From: Nitrososphaerota archaeon
Lineage (GTDB): Archaea > Thermoproteota > Nitrososphaeria > Nitrososphaerales > UBA183
Reading direction: 5' to 3'
NCBI GenBank assembly: GCA_029785685.1
Contig: JAFLZE010000021.1
Span: forward strand, 1-14,840
DNA: 14,840 bases
The position numbers and the translations under genes were made by a program. The notes beneath the pieces were generated by a model. That model did not search any database. It saw only the letters and a program-made list of their open reading frames with translations, and was not told where the DNA came from. This document shows, in pieces, positions 13,455-14,840 of the stretch (positions are counted from its first letter, which is position 1; every line of letters starts with the position of its first letter).

Positions 13455-13913
13455 CTACCCGCTTGACTCGCGCAAGTAGAGGATGACGGGTTCCCCAAGC
13501 TTTGCAAGCACCTCGCCCTTCTTCGAAAGGGTGTATCTGACCTTCGGTGGCCGCGTGCCGATTACCTCCCTCCGGATGAACCCCAGCTCTTCGAGGTCCT
13601 TCAGCTTCTTTGAGAGCACCCGGGGGCTTATCCCGCGGAGCAGCCTCCTCAGGTCTGCGAAACCAGCCGTCTTCAGGGAGTATGTGCTGGTCAATATCTC
13701 GATGGACCACTTGCTGAACACCATCTTCGTCACGCGCAGGTTGTCCTTCACGGATCTCGTCTCCCCCCTGTAGGAGAAAGCCCCTGTGGCGCTCACCTCT
13801 CTCACGAACGCCGTAGCCACCTCCCCAAAGTCCTGGAACTTCCTCTCCAGCGCCTCAGCGCTCAGAGCCCTCTGATGGGGGTGACTCCCATCGCCCCCGA
13901 ACTCTTGGGTCAA
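13455..13913 (-). CDS. HxlR/MarR-type winged-helix regulator
   Basis: A 152-residue DNA-binding protein. Residues about 65-145 match HxlR: VFSKWSIEILTSTYSLKTAGFA, DLRRLLRGISPRVLSKKLKDL, EELGFIRREV, and the wing PPKVRYTLSKKG. The N-terminal 55 residues (FQDFGEVATAFVREVSATGA) are extra and may aid dimerisation. Some HxlR proteins sense electrophiles or redox state through a Cys, but this one has no cysteine. The start is a TTG at 13913, about 28 bases from a TATA box at 13938-13945. A perfect 6-bp inverted repeat covers the start, suggesting autoregulation. It converges on the VKOR gene with a 6-base gap, which might hint at a shared theme but proves nothing. Confidence 0.86.
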   Translation of the reverse strand: MTQEFGGDGSHPHQRALSAEALERKFQDFGEVATAFVREVSATGAFSYRGETRSVKDNLRVTKMVFSKWSIEILTSTYSLKTAGFADLRRLLRGISPRVLSKKLKDLEELGFIRREVIGTRPPKVRYTLSKKGEVLAKLGEPVILYLRESSG

Positions 13914-13916
13914 GAG
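13902..13916. promoter_or_regulatory. Inverted repeat at the HxlR start, possible operator
   Basis: CTCTTG (13902-13907), a 3-base spacer GGT, and CAAGAG (13911-13916) form a perfect palindrome over the TTG start codon and the predicted transcript start of the HxlR gene. This is a typical place for autorepression. Confidence 0.4.
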
Positions 13917-13937
13917 AGGTCCGGCGCGCTGCCCTTC

Positions 13938-13945
13938 TAATAAAC
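13938..13945 (-). promoter_or_regulatory. TATA box for the HxlR gene
   Basis: Minus strand reads GTTTATTA, centred about 28 bases before the TTG at 13913. It supports the TTG as a leaderless start. Confidence 0.55.
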
Positions 13946-13998
13946 GAAGGGAGCGTGGGCTTCAGCGTTCGCCTAGGATGGGGTGGCCTGAGCCTCTC

Positions 13999-14030
13999 GG
14001 GACCTGCCGGTCGCCGGTGGTCGATTCCCG
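13999..14030 (-). terminator. Hairpin just past the metalloprotease gene end
   Basis: ACC (14002-14004), CCGG (14007-14010), TCG, CCGG (14014-14017) and GGT (14019-14021) form an imperfect GC-rich hairpin 12 or more bases after the stop of the minus-strand metalloprotease gene. It may protect or end that transcript. Archaeal terminators usually need only a T-tract, and none is clear here. Confidence 0.25.
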
Positions 14031-14041
14031 GTGTGAGCTCG

Positions 14042-14794
14042 CTATCGGAGGTCGTCGAGCTTGGAAGACGCGCGCATCAGCGAAAGCAGCCTGTCGAAGT
14101 ACGACTCCAGGGCGTCTCTGAACTTATCCGCCTCCCACTCCGTACTCGCGGTCGCGAGGAACGATTCGAGCCATTCGAATTCGCCCTCTGCCTTGGGTCC
14201 GAGCGAGGACACGAACGCCTCGTTCCTGTAGTGCATCTCGCTGGTCTTGTCGAACAGCCCCCGTCTCATGAGCGACGCGACGGCGAACGCGTTTCTGCAT
14301 AGGAGCTCCGTGTCGGTCACCGGGTCCCCTGACGGCCTGTCTGACACCCATTCAGCGAAGAATCTCTTCGCCATCGCCCTCTCCTTCTCCCCCATGACTG
14401 CGAAGACCACGTCGTCTACCATCACGTTCTGAAGGTGGTTGAACGCGTTTATCAGGCACTCAGTCTCCTTCGCCCTCAAACCGTCCTTCTCTTCCAGCTC
14501 CTCCAGGAGCGCTTCCAGAGTATCGCTGTCGTGCGAGCTCGCGCCCCGCTCAGTGAAGTAGACATGAGCAAGCTCGTGCAGGACGAGCCCTCCAAGCATC
14601 TCGGAGTCGAGCGCCCACTCGGAGATCAGGATCTTGTGAATCTCGCCTTCCTTCTTGGCATAGCCCATTATGGCGAGGCTCGGCTCGACATTGAGGGTGA
14701 CCTTCGACTTCACGGCATACCCTTTCTGTCGCATCCTGTCGAGCGCCCAGTCGAGTGTGCTCTGGAGCTGTCTGTCGCTGCTTGCGAGGCGCAT
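14042..14794 (-). CDS. HExxH metalloprotease-like protein
   Basis: A 250-residue soluble protein with GGLVLHELAHVYFTERG at about 68-84, a zinc-binding HExxH motif (H73, E74, H77). The helix NAFNHLQNVMVDDVVFAVMGE at about 117-136 lies where many zincins place the third ligand; D127, D128 and E136 are candidates. The N-terminal half has the strand pattern KVTLNVEPSLAIMGYAKKEGEIHKILISEW leading into the active helix, and the C-terminal half is helical. No signal peptide or membrane helix, so probably cytoplasmic. The frame is open to 14830, but a TATA box at 14821-14828 lies inside that extension and places the transcript start next to the ATG at 14794. Substrate unknown; it resembles DUF-type archaeal zincins. 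Confidence 0.75.
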   Translation of the reverse strand: MRLASSDRQLQSTLDWALDRMRQKGYAVKSKVTLNVEPSLAIMGYAKKEGEIHKILISEWALDSEMLGGLVLHELAHVYFTERGASSHDSDTLEALLEELEEKDGLRAKETECLINAFNHLQNVMVDDVVFAVMGEKERAMAKRFFAEWVSDRPSGDPVTDTELLCRNAFAVASLMRRGLFDKTSEMHYRNEAFVSSLGPKAEGEFEWLESFLATASTEWEADKFRDALESYFDRLLSLMRASSKLDDLR

Positions 14795-14820
14795 TGATTT
14801 TCCCGCGGAGCCCGCCACAC

Positions 14821-14828
14821 GGATAAAC
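14821..14828 (-). promoter_or_regulatory. TATA box for the metalloprotease-like gene
   Basis: Minus strand reads GTTTATCC, centred about 31 bases before the ATG at 14794. This argues against the upstream ATG at 14830, which precedes the box. Confidence 0.5.
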
Positions 14829-14840
14829 ATAGCGTGTATC

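Noticed and set aside
13874..13892. Inverted repeat GATGGG...CCCATC
   Set aside because: It lies inside the HxlR coding region downstream of the start and is short; codon content can explain it.
13990..14040. tRNA-like stretch with GGTCGATTCCC resembling a T arm
   Set aside because: No 7-nt T loop of the right form, no acceptor pairing and no anticodon arm can be built; the sequence is better explained by a GC-rich hairpin at 13999-14030.
1..14840. CRISPR arrays, insertion sequences, phage or plasmid genes
   Set aside because: No direct repeat arrays, transposase motifs, integrase or replication genes were seen on either strand.

Overview
The window looks like chromosomal DNA of an archaeon, most probably from the TACK group (Nitrososphaerota/Thaumarchaeota or a close relative). 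The reasons are: an AbrB-PhoU fusion regulator; a GTP cyclohydrolase MptA/FolE2-QueD-QueC cluster of the archaeosine type; a DUF929 thiol protein beside a VKOR; TrmB-family regulators; a homologue of tetraether lipid synthase (Tes); TATA-box promoters about 25 nt from the start codon with almost no leader; and frequent TTG starts. The DNA is moderately GC-rich, densely coding, and shows no transposase, phage, CRISPR or plasmid genes. The genus cannot be read from the sequence.

Layout. 1-317: a small winged-helix protein. 333-1370 (-): AbrB-PhoU regulator. 1497-1773 (+): the frameshifted second half of another PhoU, a relict. 3434 to 1765 (-): a DUF72 protein and a NAD kinase, translationally coupled. 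5748 to 3483 (-): queD-queC-mptA, three enzymes of 7-deazaguanine (preQ0, archaeosine) synthesis. The QueD carries an extra N-terminal domain of about 125 residues. A tRNA-Gly(CCC) gene at 5806-5880 diverges from this operon and appears to share one near-palindromic TATA box with it. 5881-6052 holds strong hairpins and no gene. 6852 to 6053 (-): a small conserved protein and a Bcp-type peroxiredoxin. 6928-7404 (-): an unrecognised protein with a disordered acidic tail. 7405-7605: a divergent spacer with a candidate C/D-box small RNA. 7606-8166 (+): a DUF309 protein.

8163-10119 (-) is a tight four-gene operon: a TrmB regulator, a second short TrmB-like protein, a Cys-rich protein and a small membrane protein with no canonical start. 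It diverges from the tes homologue (10175-11893, +). The 55-bp gap holds a perfect 9-bp inverted repeat that fits an operator. 12067-13448 (+) encodes a membrane-anchored DUF929 thioredoxin-fold protein overlapping a VKOR, together a disulfide-forming pair. The window ends with an HxlR-type regulator (-) and an HExxH metalloprotease-like protein (-).

How the genes work together: mptA, queD and queC supply three of the four steps from GTP to preQ0 (QueE is absent here). Tes joins lipid tails into membrane-spanning tetraethers, plausibly under the divergent TrmB. DUF929 and VKOR would oxidise thiols outside the membrane. The points most worth a second look are the QueD fusion, the TrmB operon with its inverted repeat, the queC/mptA intercistronic hairpin, and the candidate small RNAs in the gene-free gaps.
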